From: Companilactobacillus ginsenosidimutans
GTDB taxonomy: Bacteria > Bacillota > Bacilli > Lactobacillales > Lactobacillaceae
NCBI RefSeq assembly: GCF_001050475.1
Contig: NZ_CP012034.1
Location: 372,001 to 436,000, forward strand
Direction: 5' to 3'
DNA length: 64,000 nucleotides
The translations under genes and the position numbers were made by a program. Under the pieces are notes generated by a model, which did not search any database, was not told the origin of the DNA, and was given only the letters and a program-made list of their open reading frames with translations. This document shows, one piece after another, positions 36,662 to 44,640 of this stretch (within the stretch, counting starts at the first letter, position 1; each line of letters starts with the position of its first letter).

Positions 36662-36674
36662 ATTTATTCTTCAC

Positions 36675-36726
36675 AAAAAAGGCTATGCTGCATTTGAAAT
36701 TTTCAGATGCGCATAGCCTTTTTTTA
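36675..36726. terminator. Bidirectional terminator nupC/esterase
   Basis: AAAAAAGGCTATGC and its complement GCATAGCCTTTTTT enclose a second paired segment, TGCATTTGAAA with TTTCAGATGC. Confidence 0.92.
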
Positions 36727-37455
36727 TTTATTTGTAATCCATTCAAAAATTGTCTCAATATTTTCAATCCAAGTATCCCAAGAATGATTGCCATTGACTT
36801 CATGCCAAGTATAATTCTGACCAACTTTGTCGGACATAAACTTTTCAAAGTCCAAATTATCTTGATACATGTAATCATCAGATCCACAGATTGTCATAAT
36901 TCTTTGTCCATAATTTTTATTTGAAACAATATTCACTAACTGATTGTCTTCAATCTTTTGGGGACTATCAAAAATCGTGTCAAATGTATTATGTGCCATA
37001 GGTGATTGGGGATTGTCTCGAAAATGAAGAATATCTGTAATGGGAGAAAGTGCCGCAACATTGTCAAAAATATTTGGGTTCATCATGCCAATTTTTAATG
37101 CACCATATCCACCCATGCTTGATCCTGCAATAGAATTATCCGCAGGCAATGTTGAGATTGGTAATGTAGCTTGAATTTTGGGTATTAATTCTTCAACAAA
37201 ATAACTGTAGTAGGGTATAAAATCTGAATCAGTGTAAAAAGCATTTCGAGCTTCAGGCATAATAACTGCCAGATTATATTTTCTAGCAAGTTTTTCAATG
37301 TTTTTGTGACGCATCCAAGCAGAGTCATCACCGGTATATCCGTGTAACAGCCATAATGTCTTATAATTTTTTGCATTCGTGTCCGGTAACACAACAGTTG
37401 TTTTAAAATAAGTGTGTAAATAATTTGTACGATAACTAATATTAATTAATGACAA
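36724..37455 (-). CDS. estA: Tributyrin esterase-like alpha/beta hydrolase
   Basis: Esterase D-like fold of 243 residues. The oxyanion/loop LLHGYTGDDSAWMR, the nucleophile GSSMGGYGAL and the histidine of NGNHSWDTWI match lactococcal/lactobacillar EstA, an intracellular esterase for short acyl esters. It starts with TTG, supported by GGAGG seven bases upstream. It is monocistronic. Confidence 0.88.
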   Translation of the reverse strand: MSLINISYRTNYLHTYFKTTVVLPDTNAKNYKTLWLLHGYTGDDSAWMRHKNIEKLARKYNLAVIMPEARNAFYTDSDFIPYYSYFVEELIPKIQATLPISTLPADNSIAGSSMGGYGALKIGMMNPNIFDNVAALSPITDILHFRDNPQSPMAHNTFDTIFDSPQKIEDNQLVNIVSNKNYGQRIMTICGSDDYMYQDNLDFEKFMSDKVGQNYTWHEVNGNHSWDTWIENIETIFEWITNK

Positions 37456-37524
37456 ATCAGTACCTCCATATTTTTAATCATGAACACATTATATCAAAAA
37501 TGAAATAAAGGGAAGTTGATAACA

Positions 37525-37812
37525 ATGATAAATGAAGATGATTATTTGATATTCCCGTTTGAGTTTAATGAATTTCCTAAAGTAAGAATTCATAAAATTA
37601 GGAATAATAACGAATATATATTAACTGACGATGGAATAATAATTGAATTTCTTCGTGCAAATAAAGTTGAGGATGACGCTATAAAGAGGATTGCTGATAA
37701 ATATTCGGTTAAGCTGTTAGATAATCAACTACAGATCCAAACTCCAATCAATGAACTAAAGATGGGTAAAGATAGAATGCTTCAAACAATCCTTGAATTA
37801 AAAGCACAATAA
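37525..37812 (+). CDS. Small DUF1828-like protein
   Basis: A 95-residue cytoplasmic protein of unknown function. The stretch EYILTDDGIIIEFLRANKVEDDAIKRIADKY looks like the N-terminal half of DUF1828 proteins, which carry LTDDGYT. No membrane segment or signal peptide. A TTG start at 37516 is possible, but ATG 37525 is better placed after AAAGGGAAG. The assignment to DUF1828 is by eye and tentative; the gene looks complete. Confidence 0.6.
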   Translation: MINEDDYLIFPFEFNEFPKVRIHKIRNNNEYILTDDGIIIEFLRANKVEDDAIKRIADKYSVKLLDNQLQIQTPINELKMGKDRMLQTILELKAQ

Positions 37813-37828
37813 AAAATATTTATAAGTG

Positions 37829-37870
37829 AAAAAAGTCAGCCATTCAAAAAAATGAATAGCTGACTTTTTG
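37829..37870. terminator. Bidirectional terminator between the DUF1828-like gene and mleP
   Basis: AAAAAGTCAGCcATTCA with TGAATaGCTGACTTTTT; A- and T-runs flank both sides. Confidence 0.9.
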
Positions 37871-38851
37871 TTAAATGAAATTTAGAACTTGCATTAAGAT
37901 TGGTACGACTACAACGAATAATACGGTTGAAGTTGTGACAAGATTTGTTGCGTAGTCAACATCACCATGAGCTTGATCAACCAAAATCGGAAGTACTGCT
38001 AATCCTGGTGCAGCCGCTTGAATAACTAAGGTGTTGGCCTCAAGAGTGGGTAAGCCATGACCGATATAAGCTCCAAAAAGAACAAAGCAAATCATAATGG
38101 CAGGTGTGTAGACGAATCGACCTAGTAAAGCCCAAATTGTATCACGATCGAATTTAATTGAACTTAACCCTGCATCAGCTAAAATGATACCGATGTAAAT
38201 TAGTGACATTGGTGTAACGATTCCACCGACCATATCCAATGTTTTTGTTATCCATTCAGGAATTGGAATTGCCAAAAGCAAGAATACCAGCGAAACTAAA
38301 AATCCAACTAATGGAGCAGGTAAAAGCTTTTTCCAGTTGAAATCCTTTTTCTCGTTCTTAGTCGTTGTTGGATCATCGTTTGAAATGAAGAATACTCCTA
38401 TTGCCCAGGTAGAGATGGTATTCATCACATAATAAACCAAGAAGTATGGCAAACTTTTAGTTCCAAACAATGCCATATTTAAAGGCAATCCGATAAAAAT
38501 TGTATTTGCATTGGCAAACATATTAATAAAAGTTCCACGGCGACCTTTTCTAATCTTTAAAATTTTTGTCAATAACCAAGCAACTATGTAACTAACCAGA
38601 AAGCTTCCAAAGGCAAAAACTAAACCGCCAGAGAGACTAGCAAGTTTGTCTCGGGTCAAATATTTTAAAACTGATACAAAAATTGATGCAGGTAAGGCAA
38701 TATTCATAATTAAGAAAGAAATATTACCTTTAAATTCATCACTTAAGCGACCTGAATTTCTTAACCAAAATCCAAGTGCGATAACAATAACAATTTCAGC
38801 CACGCTTTCGACTGATGTAACAAAAGCTCCCATTACGATACCCCAATTCAT
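37871..38851 (-). CDS. mleP: AEC family malate permease
   Basis: Auxin-efflux-carrier-type permease of 326 residues with about ten membrane segments. It follows the malolactic enzyme gene at a 14-base spacing, the usual mleS-mleP arrangement, so it probably imports malate and may exchange it for lactate. Landmarks are VIVIALGFWLRNSGRLSD near the N-terminus and IQAAAPGLAVLPILVDQ. No clear ribosome site precedes the ATG at 38851; the ATG at 38833 has GGGG upstream, so the start is uncertain. Confidence 0.85.
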   Translation of the reverse strand: MNWGIVMGAFVTSVESVAEIVIVIALGFWLRNSGRLSDEFKGNISFLIMNIALPASIFVSVLKYLTRDKLASLSGGLVFAFGSFLVSYIVAWLLTKILKIRKGRRGTFINMFANANTIFIGLPLNMALFGTKSLPYFLVYYVMNTISTWAIGVFFISNDDPTTTKNEKKDFNWKKLLPAPLVGFLVSLVFLLLAIPIPEWITKTLDMVGGIVTPMSLIYIGIILADAGLSSIKFDRDTIWALLGRFVYTPAIMICFVLFGAYIGHGLPTLEANTLVIQAAAPGLAVLPILVDQAHGDVDYATNLVTTSTVLFVVVVPILMQVLNFI

Positions 38852-38865
38852 TATTTATAATTTAT

Positions 38866-40488
38866 TTAGTATTTTGGTTCCCATTTAAGGTTTTCAACTG
38901 CAGCTTTGGCATCAGTTGAATCACTTAGTTTCTCATCAATAGCTTGTTGTGCAACGCCATTTGCAACAGTTAGACTGAATTGATCTAACTTGGTTACTGG
39001 TGGCAGTACAGCAGCACCAGGCTTTGTTGTATCTACAATGCCGCCTAATGAGTGAGCAGCACGATTGATCATTCCATCAGATAATAGTTTTGCATTGACT
39101 GCTAGTGCACCAAGACCTAATCCAGGATAAACTAAAGCATTATTTGCTTGACCAATGTTATATGTAACACCATTTAACTCAACTGGGTCTGCAGGTACAC
39201 CTGTTGCTACTAAGGCTTTACCGTTGGTCCAGTTAATTAGATCTTCCGCTTTGGCCTCAGCCAATTTAGTAGGATTTGACAATGGGAAAATAATTGGACG
39301 GTCAGTGTGACTAGCCATTTCTTGAACGACTTTTTTAGTAAATGAACCAGGTTGAGTTGATGTTCCAACCATAATTGTTGGATGCACAGCTTTAACAACT
39401 GCTTCGAGATTTGTTAACTCATCAGCATTATCGAATTCAAAGCGGTCACGAGCAAATGGTTTTTGTTCAGGCGTAAGTCCTTCAGTATCTTTGAAGAGAA
39501 GGCCTTGTTTGTCGACCATGTAAAAGCGTTTGCGAGCTTCAACTTCAGGAAGTCCAGCTTCAACCATTGCGTCAAAAATTCGTTTAAGAATTCCTGCACC
39601 AGCAGTTCCCGCACCAAATGATAAGTAAACTTGATCTGTCAATTTTTGTTTAGATATATTTAAGGAGCCTAAAATTCCTGCAAGCGTAATAATTCCTGTA
39701 CCTTGAATATCATCGTTGAATGTTAGAATTTTATCTTTGTACTTATCTAAAATAATTGCTGCGTTATCACGGCCGAAATCTTCGAAATGCAAGTACATGT
39801 TAGGAAACACATTTTCAGCAGTGTTCACAAATTTATCCACAAATTGGTAATATTCGTCACCGGCAACTCGCTTTTGACGATTTCCAAGATATAAGTCATC
39901 ATCAAGCAGTTTCTGGTTGTTAGTACCAACATCAAGAATTACAGGTAAAACTGATTTTGGGTCGATTCCAGCAGCAGCAGTGTAAACCATTAATTTTCCT
40001 ACAGAAATATCCACACCTTGTAGACCCCAATCGCCAATCCCAAGAATTCCTTCACCGTCAGTTACAACAACAAGTTTAATTTCTCGATTTCCTGCAGCAT
40101 TTTTTAAAACTTGCTCGATATTATCTTGATTATTGATTGATAAATATGCAGCATTTTGTGGGTCAACAAAAAGTCGACTGTAATTTTCAATTGTGTCAGA
40201 GATTGTTGGATCGTATACAATGGGCATGAATTCATTCACATGCTCACTAAATAATTTGAAAAATAATACACGATTCTCATTAAAAATATCCATCAAGTAG
40301 ATTCTTTTTGCCAAATCAGATGAACGCATTTGAAATTGTGCGTATGCTTGTTCAACTTGTTGGTCTAAAGTTTGAACTTGTGGAGGAAGTAATCCTTCAA
40401 GTGATAATTCTTTTCTCTCATTTTCAGAAAATGCAGTACCTTTATTTAAAAATGGATTGTTTAATACGTTAAATCCCTTATCTGTCAT
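38866..40488 (-). CDS. mleS: Malolactic enzyme
   Basis: NAD- and Mn-dependent enzyme of 540 residues that decarboxylates L-malate to L-lactate, sparing acid stress and giving proton motive force. It opens with [22 protein letters not shown] and contains [17 protein letters not shown], the NDDIQGTGI metal site, [12 protein letters not shown] for NAD and [14 protein letters not shown], and ends with KWEPKY, the typical MleS C-terminus. The frame is open to 40503, but the ATG at 40488 follows GGAGGA by seven bases. It is divergent from mleR. Confidence 0.97.
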   Translation of the reverse strand: MTDKGFNVLNNPFLNKGTAFSENERKELSLEGLLPPQVQTLDQQVEQAYAQFQMRSSDLAKRIYLMDIFNENRVLFFKLFSEHVNEFMPIVYDPTISDTIENYSRLFVDPQNAAYLSINNQDNIEQVLKNAAGNREIKLVVVTDGEGILGIGDWGLQGVDISVGKLMVYTAAAGIDPKSVLPVILDVGTNNQKLLDDDLYLGNRQKRVAGDEYYQFVDKFVNTAENVFPNMYLHFEDFGRDNAAIILDKYKDKILTFNDDIQGTGIITLAGILGSLNISKQKLTDQVYLSFGAGTAGAGILKRIFDAMVEAGLPEVEARKRFYMVDKQGLLFKDTEGLTPEQKPFARDRFEFDNADELTNLEAVVKAVHPTIMVGTSTQPGSFTKKVVQEMASHTDRPIIFPLSNPTKLAEAKAEDLINWTNGKALVATGVPADPVELNGVTYNIGQANNALVYPGLGLGALAVNAKLLSDGMINRAAHSLGGIVDTTKPGAAVLPPVTKLDQFSLTVANGVAQQAIDEKLSDSTDAKAAVENLKWEPKY

Positions 40489-40518
40489 AAATTTGTCCTC
40501 CAATTGATTTCAGAAATC

Positions 40519-40545
40519 ACTATAAACTCTTATAAAAAGTATAGT
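40519..40545. promoter_or_regulatory. Candidate MleR operator between mleR and mleS
   Basis: ACTATA-N15-TATAGT is a 27-base dyad of LysR type located between the divergent genes. A TATAAT for mleR lies at 40555-40560. Confidence 0.5.
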
Positions 40546-40589
40546 CAAATATGTTATAATTGATAAAAATAATTTATAGGTGAAACTAC

Positions 40590-41468
40590 ATGAATTTTAA
40601 AGATTTGCGTTACTTTAGAAAATTAACTGAGTTAAAAAATTATTCTGAAACGGCTCATTTTTTTGGAGTAAGTCAACCAACTATTACATATGCAATTAAA
40701 CGTTTGGAGAATGAATACAACTGTGAATTAATCGTGCGAAAAAGCTATGCAAATTCGGTACAATTAACTTCAATAGGGGAGCAATTTCTCGTTCATGTTC
40801 AAAAGATTTTGCGTGAAGACGAACTAACAAAAAAAGATATTGAACGATTTCAGAGTAATGATGTAGTTATGGGATTTCCACCGATTATCAGTGATTATTT
40901 AATGCCTTTGGTATTTGATTCGTTAAAGGAAGAAAAAGTACTGGATAAAATTCGTCCCAAGAGATCTGGTTCAAAGGAGCTACTGGATGAATTACACAAT
41001 GGGAGAATTGACATTTCTTTGGCCGGAACAACACATCTGCCGGAAAGTGGAGAATATCAATACAAAGTTCTGAAAACTCATAAGTTTAAAATTATCGCTA
41101 GTGCTCAACGTGATTTTCCAAAGGAATTAAAGATTAGAGATCTTGAAAATGAAGATGCCTTGGTGCTTGATGAGAGCTCAGTACATCAGTTGTTGGCCGC
41201 AAATCTTGTTGAAAAATACAATGTTTTTACAAATGTTGTTTATCAAACCAGTGATTATAAATTGTTATTGGATTTAGTCGCAAGTAATAAGGGCATAAGT
41301 TTTATTACCGAAACTGCTTTAAAGGATGTCAGTGGAATACAAACCTTAAATGTAACTGATGTGGATTTTCCATCTTTTTATTTAATATTGATATATCGCA
41401 GTTCAATGAAGATTGATCCTACCATTCAAAAATTGATTGATGTATTTAGCGACTTGTCTGACAATTAA
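40590..41468 (+). CDS. mleR: LysR family regulator of the malolactic locus
   Basis: LysR regulator of 292 residues. Residues 1-60 carry the winged HTH: MNFKDLRYFRKLTELKNYSE, then FFGVSQPTITYAIKRLE. The rest is a periplasmic-binding-like effector domain. Its divergent position next to mleS-mleP supports the role of malate-responsive activator. AGGTGA is the ribosome site. No gene follows for 570 bases. Confidence 0.9.
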   Translation: MNFKDLRYFRKLTELKNYSETAHFFGVSQPTITYAIKRLENEYNCELIVRKSYANSVQLTSIGEQFLVHVQKILREDELTKKDIERFQSNDVVMGFPPIISDYLMPLVFDSLKEEKVLDKIRPKRSGSKELLDELHNGRIDISLAGTTHLPESGEYQYKVLKTHKFKIIASAQRDFPKELKIRDLENEDALVLDESSVHQLLAANLVEKYNVFTNVVYQTSDYKLLLDLVASNKGISFITETALKDVSGIQTLNVTDVDFPSFYLILIYRSSMKIDPTIQKLIDVFSDLSDN

Positions 41469-41492
41469 GGTTGTATATTGAGGACTAAATAA

Positions 41493-41521
41493 TTGCAGTA
41501 TTTCTTAAATGCTTGTACTAT
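41493..41521 (+). promoter_or_regulatory. Promoter-like pair in the mleR downstream gap
   Basis: TTGCAG (41493-41498) and TACTAT (41516-41521), 17 bases apart. Another -10, TATAAT, stands at 41579-41584 with a weak -35. Confidence 0.4.
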
Positions 41522-41527
41522 ACAGTC

Positions 41528-41648
41528 GTAATCAGAAATGATTACTTAAACAGATTTAGAAAACAATACTAACTCCTATATAATCTATTTCATAATCAAT
41601 ATCAGATAACAGACCGTTTATCCGTCACCGTAAGGTGACGGTTTTTTT
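41528..41648 (+). ncRNA. Candidate small RNA ending at an orphan terminator
   Basis: No open reading frame of credible length lies here, yet CCGTCACC-gtaa-GGTGACGG followed by T7 (41622-41648) is one of the strongest terminators in the window. With the promoter at 41493-41521 it would give a transcript of about 120 bases; from the -10 at 41579 it would be about 60. It could also just terminate mleR. Confidence 0.35.
41622..41648 (+). terminator. Strong terminator 150 bases after mleR
   Basis: Eight-pair GC-rich stem, GTAA loop and T7 run. Confidence 0.95.
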
Positions 41649-41728
41649 GTTTAAAATATAAAAAATTAAATCATAAGTTATTACTTATTCGTACTATACA
41701 AAATTGTTTATGAATAATATACTTGTGA

Positions 41729-41915
41729 AGTACTAATGATTATGAGTCTGGTGGTAAGACGATAAAAGAAACTAATTGGGTAAATATAATCATTGGAAAC
41801 ATCAATAGGGGGCAGATACCTCTAAATCCTATTAAAATGTTATTCGGGGATAGTTCATATCAAATAGAGATTGATGTTGAGAAAGAGGGAGTAGAAAATT
41901 ACCCCTCTTTTTTTG
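41729..41915 (+). ncRNA. Candidate structured RNA of unknown class
   Basis: TATACT at 41718-41723 with a weak TATACA -35 at 41695-41700 could start a transcript near 41729. Domain 1 is closed by CTAATGATTAT (41733-41743) with ATAATCATTGG (41786-41796) and contains the small hairpin GTCT...AGAC. Domain 2 is closed by AACATCAAT (41798-41806) with ATTGATGTT (41870-41878), nine perfect pairs. It ends in a terminator at 41882-41915. It has no reading frame and matches no RNA class I can name (not T-box, 6S, SRP, tmRNA or RNase P). Confidence 0.5.
41882..41915 (+). terminator. Terminator of the structured RNA candidate
   Basis: AAAGAGGGaGTA with TACCCCTCTTT around GAAAAT, followed by T7. Confidence 0.88.
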
Positions 41916-41996
41916 TTTTCTTAAAATAGATAAAATTGTAAAAGATATTTATTTTGAATAATCGAGTGATAAATTAAAAAACAAACTTTTCCCTTA

Positions 41997-42005
41997 TGGT
42001 ATAAT
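41997..42005 (+). promoter_or_regulatory. Extended -10 promoter of the HTH protein gene
   Basis: TGgTATAAT is a perfect extended -10, 34 bases before the start codon. Confidence 0.6.
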
Positions 42006-42038
42006 TTTGGTACAAAGCAATTTAGGAGTAATAATTAA

Positions 42039-42434
42039 ATGAAATTTACGACTGATCAACAAAAAGCAATTGCGAAATATGCGATTGAACATGACAATAA
42101 CTATAAAGAGACAGGCGAAAAGTATGATATTACATATCAACAAGTAGCCGCTTGGGTTAGAAAATTCAAAACTGAATTGTCAGAAACCGCTTCAATCACT
42201 TCATCAAAAAAGACTTCGTCTAAAAAAACGCCAGTAAAGTCTGTTAAAAAATCAGATAAAAAGAAAACCTCAAAAAGAACTACAACAAAGAAAGAATCAA
42301 CAAGTAGACAAAAAGTTGAAGAATCATCAAAGCAAACAAATGAAACTTCTACTTTGGATGTTTTGAGTCGTAGAGATCCAGTTTTGGAAAAGCAACTTGA
42401 GGATGTTAAACGTCGATTAGGCTTAATTAAATAA
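42039..42434 (+). CDS. Transposase-type HTH protein with lysine-rich linker
   Basis: Protein of 131 residues. Residues 5-45 form an HTH with YKETGEKYDITYQQVAAWVRK, which resembles the second HTH of the IS OrfA at 44.6 kb (YSEASERFDVSYQQARLWVMK). Residues 50-105 are a Lys/Ser/Thr-rich, probably disordered linker. Residues 110-131 (DPVLEKQLEDVKRRLGLIK) form a short amphipathic helix. No catalytic domain is present. It is followed at ten bases by the tyrosine phosphatase gene, so it looks like a stable chromosomal gene. Function unknown; DNA binding is inferred. Confidence 0.75.
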   Translation: MKFTTDQQKAIAKYAIEHDNNYKETGEKYDITYQQVAAWVRKFKTELSETASITSSKKTSSKKTPVKSVKKSDKKKTSKRTTTKKESTSRQKVEESSKQTNETSTLDVLSRRDPVLEKQLEDVKRRLGLIK

Positions 42435-42444
42435 GGAGTCAGCC

Positions 42445-42897
42445 ATGAAGAAGGTTATTTTTGTTTGTCTTGGTAATATTTGTCGCTCACCAATGGCAGA
42501 GATGATGTTTATCGATATGGTAAATAAATCTGGATTGAATGAACAGCTCGATATTTCTTCAATGGCGACTGCGAATTATGAAATTGGAAATGCTCCTCAT
42601 CCAGGTGCAGTTGCTGAACTTAGGAAACAACATATTCCGATTATTTCGCATGTTGCTCAGCAAATTAGTTCAGAGGATTTCGAAACCGCCGATGCAATCA
42701 TTGGTATGGATGATCAAAATATTGTTGATTTAAAAAAAATAGCCCCTTCAGGGACTGAAAACAAAATTCATCAAGCATACGATGTTATGGGAATACACAA
42801 AGAAATTCAAGATCCATGGTTTGATCACAAATTTGATCGAACATATACTGAATTGTCCGAAGTTCTACCACAATGGATGAAAAAATTAACAGAATAA
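42445..42897 (+). CDS. Low-molecular-weight protein tyrosine phosphatase
   Basis: Phosphatase of 150 residues. The P-loop VCLGNICRSPMAE at the N-terminus carries the catalytic cysteine and arginine, and the general acid lies in QDPWFDHKF. Relatives reverse tyrosine phosphorylation of exopolysaccharide or cell-wall kinases, or arginine phosphorylation; no kinase is nearby. It shares a transcript with the HTH protein gene, with a GGAG ribosome site, and a terminator follows. Confidence 0.93.
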   Translation: MKKVIFVCLGNICRSPMAEMMFIDMVNKSGLNEQLDISSMATANYEIGNAPHPGAVAELRKQHIPIISHVAQQISSEDFETADAIIGMDDQNIVDLKKIAPSGTENKIHQAYDVMGIHKEIQDPWFDHKFDRTYTELSEVLPQWMKKLTE

Positions 42898-42902
42898 CTG
42901 CC

Positions 42903-42936
42903 AAAAAAATTCAATAGGTAACTATTGAATTTTTTA
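42903..42936 (+). terminator. Terminator after the phosphatase
   Basis: AAAAAATTCAATAG-gtaa-CTATTGAATTTTTT, a perfect 14-pair stem. Confidence 0.92.
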
Positions 42937-42974
42937 GTTTTAGAATAGTATGTTGGAATAGTGGGGGAATTAAT

Positions 42975-43682
42975 ATGGCATTTCAATTAGATGCAGTGAC
43001 AATAGTCGCCAGATTATTATTGGCGACAGTAATTTCAGGAGTTATTGGTTATGATCGGGCACAGAAACATCGTCCAGCAGGTATTAGAACACATATTCTA
43101 GTTTGTTTAGGTGCATGTATCATTGCGCTGATTCAGAAAGAAATTGGATTTGACGCACTGCAAATAGCCAAACAGTATCCACAATATAAAGGAATCGTAA
43201 GAGCAGATGATGCTAGATTAATAGCTCAAGTTGTTAGTGGTATTGGGTTTTTAGGTGCTGGTACTATCATTGTGGAACACCATTCAATCAAGGGATTAAC
43301 AACGGCAGCTAGTTTGTGGGTTGTAGCATGTTTAGGCTTAGCAGTAGGAATGGTAAACTATGTAATTGCTATTGCAAGTTTCGTAGTTGTATATGGAGTA
43401 ATTGCGTTTTTGAAGCGAATTGTCCGAGTTAGTCCAGTTAGAAATTTGGAGATTCAATATTTAGAGAAATCTGAATTTAAACAATACATCGAAACGTATT
43501 TTAAAGATCATGAAATTACTGTCAATAATGTAAGCTACAAAGCCAATAAAATTGATGATAACTATATTTATACAAACACGTATGAAGTTAAACTTCCCAG
43601 AAAACTAACTTACGTAAAAGTTGTGGAAGATTTGTCATCTAACAACAACATCACCAAGGTTAATGCAATAACGCCAGGGTAA
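42975..43682 (+). CDS. MgtC/SapB family membrane protein
   Basis: Protein of 235 residues. The N-terminal 145 residues contain about five membrane segments with the family motifs LLATVISGVIGYDRAQKHRPAGIRTHILVCLGA and VVSGIGFLGAGTII...GLTTAASLWVVACLG. The last 80 residues are a soluble ACT-like domain. Members are linked to growth at low magnesium and acid, but the transported or bound partner is unknown. GTGGGGGAA is the ribosome site. Confidence 0.9.
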   Translation: MAFQLDAVTIVARLLLATVISGVIGYDRAQKHRPAGIRTHILVCLGACIIALIQKEIGFDALQIAKQYPQYKGIVRADDARLIAQVVSGIGFLGAGTIIVEHHSIKGLTTAASLWVVACLGLAVGMVNYVIAIASFVVVYGVIAFLKRIVRVSPVRNLEIQYLEKSEFKQYIETYFKDHEITVNNVSYKANKIDDNYIYTNTYEVKLPRKLTYVKVVEDLSSNNNITKVNAITPG

Positions 43683-43766
43683 GTTGAAATTTGGCAAATG
43701 GCTTAACTTTTGGTAGAGTATTAAATTGTGAGAAAAAGCTTACAAAAGCAAAGATTAGGGGATTAT

Positions 43767-44342
43767 ATGCTACTAACAGTATTATTTGGGGAATTATTAG
43801 CAACATTAATAGTTTTAGCTTTGCTGCAGATTGTTAAAATAAAAAAAGTACAGATTGTTATGTATTTATTAGTGTTAATGAGCTTTGGGGTGGTCTCTTT
43901 TTTTACGGTAAACTCATCGAAAATTCAAGTAACGTCTACCTATCCATTCATCCAAAGAGTTACAACCGTAAAAGCTGATTTGAATGATAAAAAAGTTCAG
44001 CTTACAAGCAAGGATTTTAAAAAAAATGCCCAGGACTATGATTATGTCACATATACAGAACTGAGTGAAAATAATGATTTGTACCGTGGAAGATTAATAA
44101 ATCAATGGGGCAAGGTTAAAAAAGTAATTGCAAATGATAATTTAGGAAGACAAATAATCCTAGATTTAAACGAGTCAAATCACGAGGATACAATAAAAGT
44201 AAACTATCATCTAAGTGACCTCGCAGCCGGAAATCCGAATATCAAAAAGAATGATCGAGTAAAAATATACGGTGAAGGCGCAGAACATGAAAACAAAAGC
44301 ACAATGCCAGTAATAGACGCACACTTCATCGAAACAAAATAA
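43767..44342 (+). CDS. Membrane-anchored protein of unknown function with OB-like outer domain
   Basis: Protein of 191 residues from ATG 43767, chosen because AGGGGAT lies just before it; the frame runs back to a GTG at 43728 without a good ribosome site. Two hydrophobic segments span about residues 1-24 and 29-50. The rest is soluble and probably outside. Its C-terminal part, YRGRLINQWGKVKKVIAN...IKVNYH...IKKNDRVKIYGEG, has the strand pattern of a small OB fold. I do not recognise the family. A perfect terminator follows. Confidence 0.7.
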   Translation: MLLTVLFGELLATLIVLALLQIVKIKKVQIVMYLLVLMSFGVVSFFTVNSSKIQVTSTYPFIQRVTTVKADLNDKKVQLTSKDFKKNAQDYDYVTYTELSENNDLYRGRLINQWGKVKKVIANDNLGRQIILDLNESNHEDTIKVNYHLSDLAAGNPNIKKNDRVKIYGEGAEHENKSTMPVIDAHFIETK

Positions 44343-44377
44343 AAGTACGAAAACCAACCAAGGTTTTCGTACTTTTT
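44341..44377 (+). terminator. Terminator after the membrane protein
   Basis: AAAAGTACGAAAACC and its complement GGTTTTCGTACTTTT around a short AACCAA loop. Confidence 0.93.
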
Positions 44378-44431
44378 AGTTTTTCTATTTTGAAAAAAAA
44401 ACATCTAAAACACAAAATGAGAAACATATGT

Positions 44432-44467
44432 TTGAACGGAGTTAGATGCAGGAAGAAAATAGATTTT
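44432..44467 (+). repeat. Left outer inverted repeat around the IS
   Basis: TTGAAC then GGAAGAAAATAGATTTT (44451-44467); the reverse complement of 46339-46376 has TTGAAC and GGAAGGAAATAGATTTT in the same order. Confidence 0.6.
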
Positions 44468-44640
44468 GGCTCAGTGGTGGCGTTATTCTTAGTGCGCGAA
44501 GCACACTTAGAATAAAATCGAGCTTGGAGATGATTGCGGTTTGTGCAATTAGCTTCAAGTCGATTCACCACGTTCTGAGATACTTACGATGTGGTTGACA
44601 TTTGAAATGTAATAATTTTGATCACTTCGGAGGTATTAAT

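Noticed and set aside
41729..41915. 6S RNA as identity of the structured candidate
   Set aside because: 6S RNA is one long hairpin with paired 5' and 3' ends; here two successive domains are seen instead.
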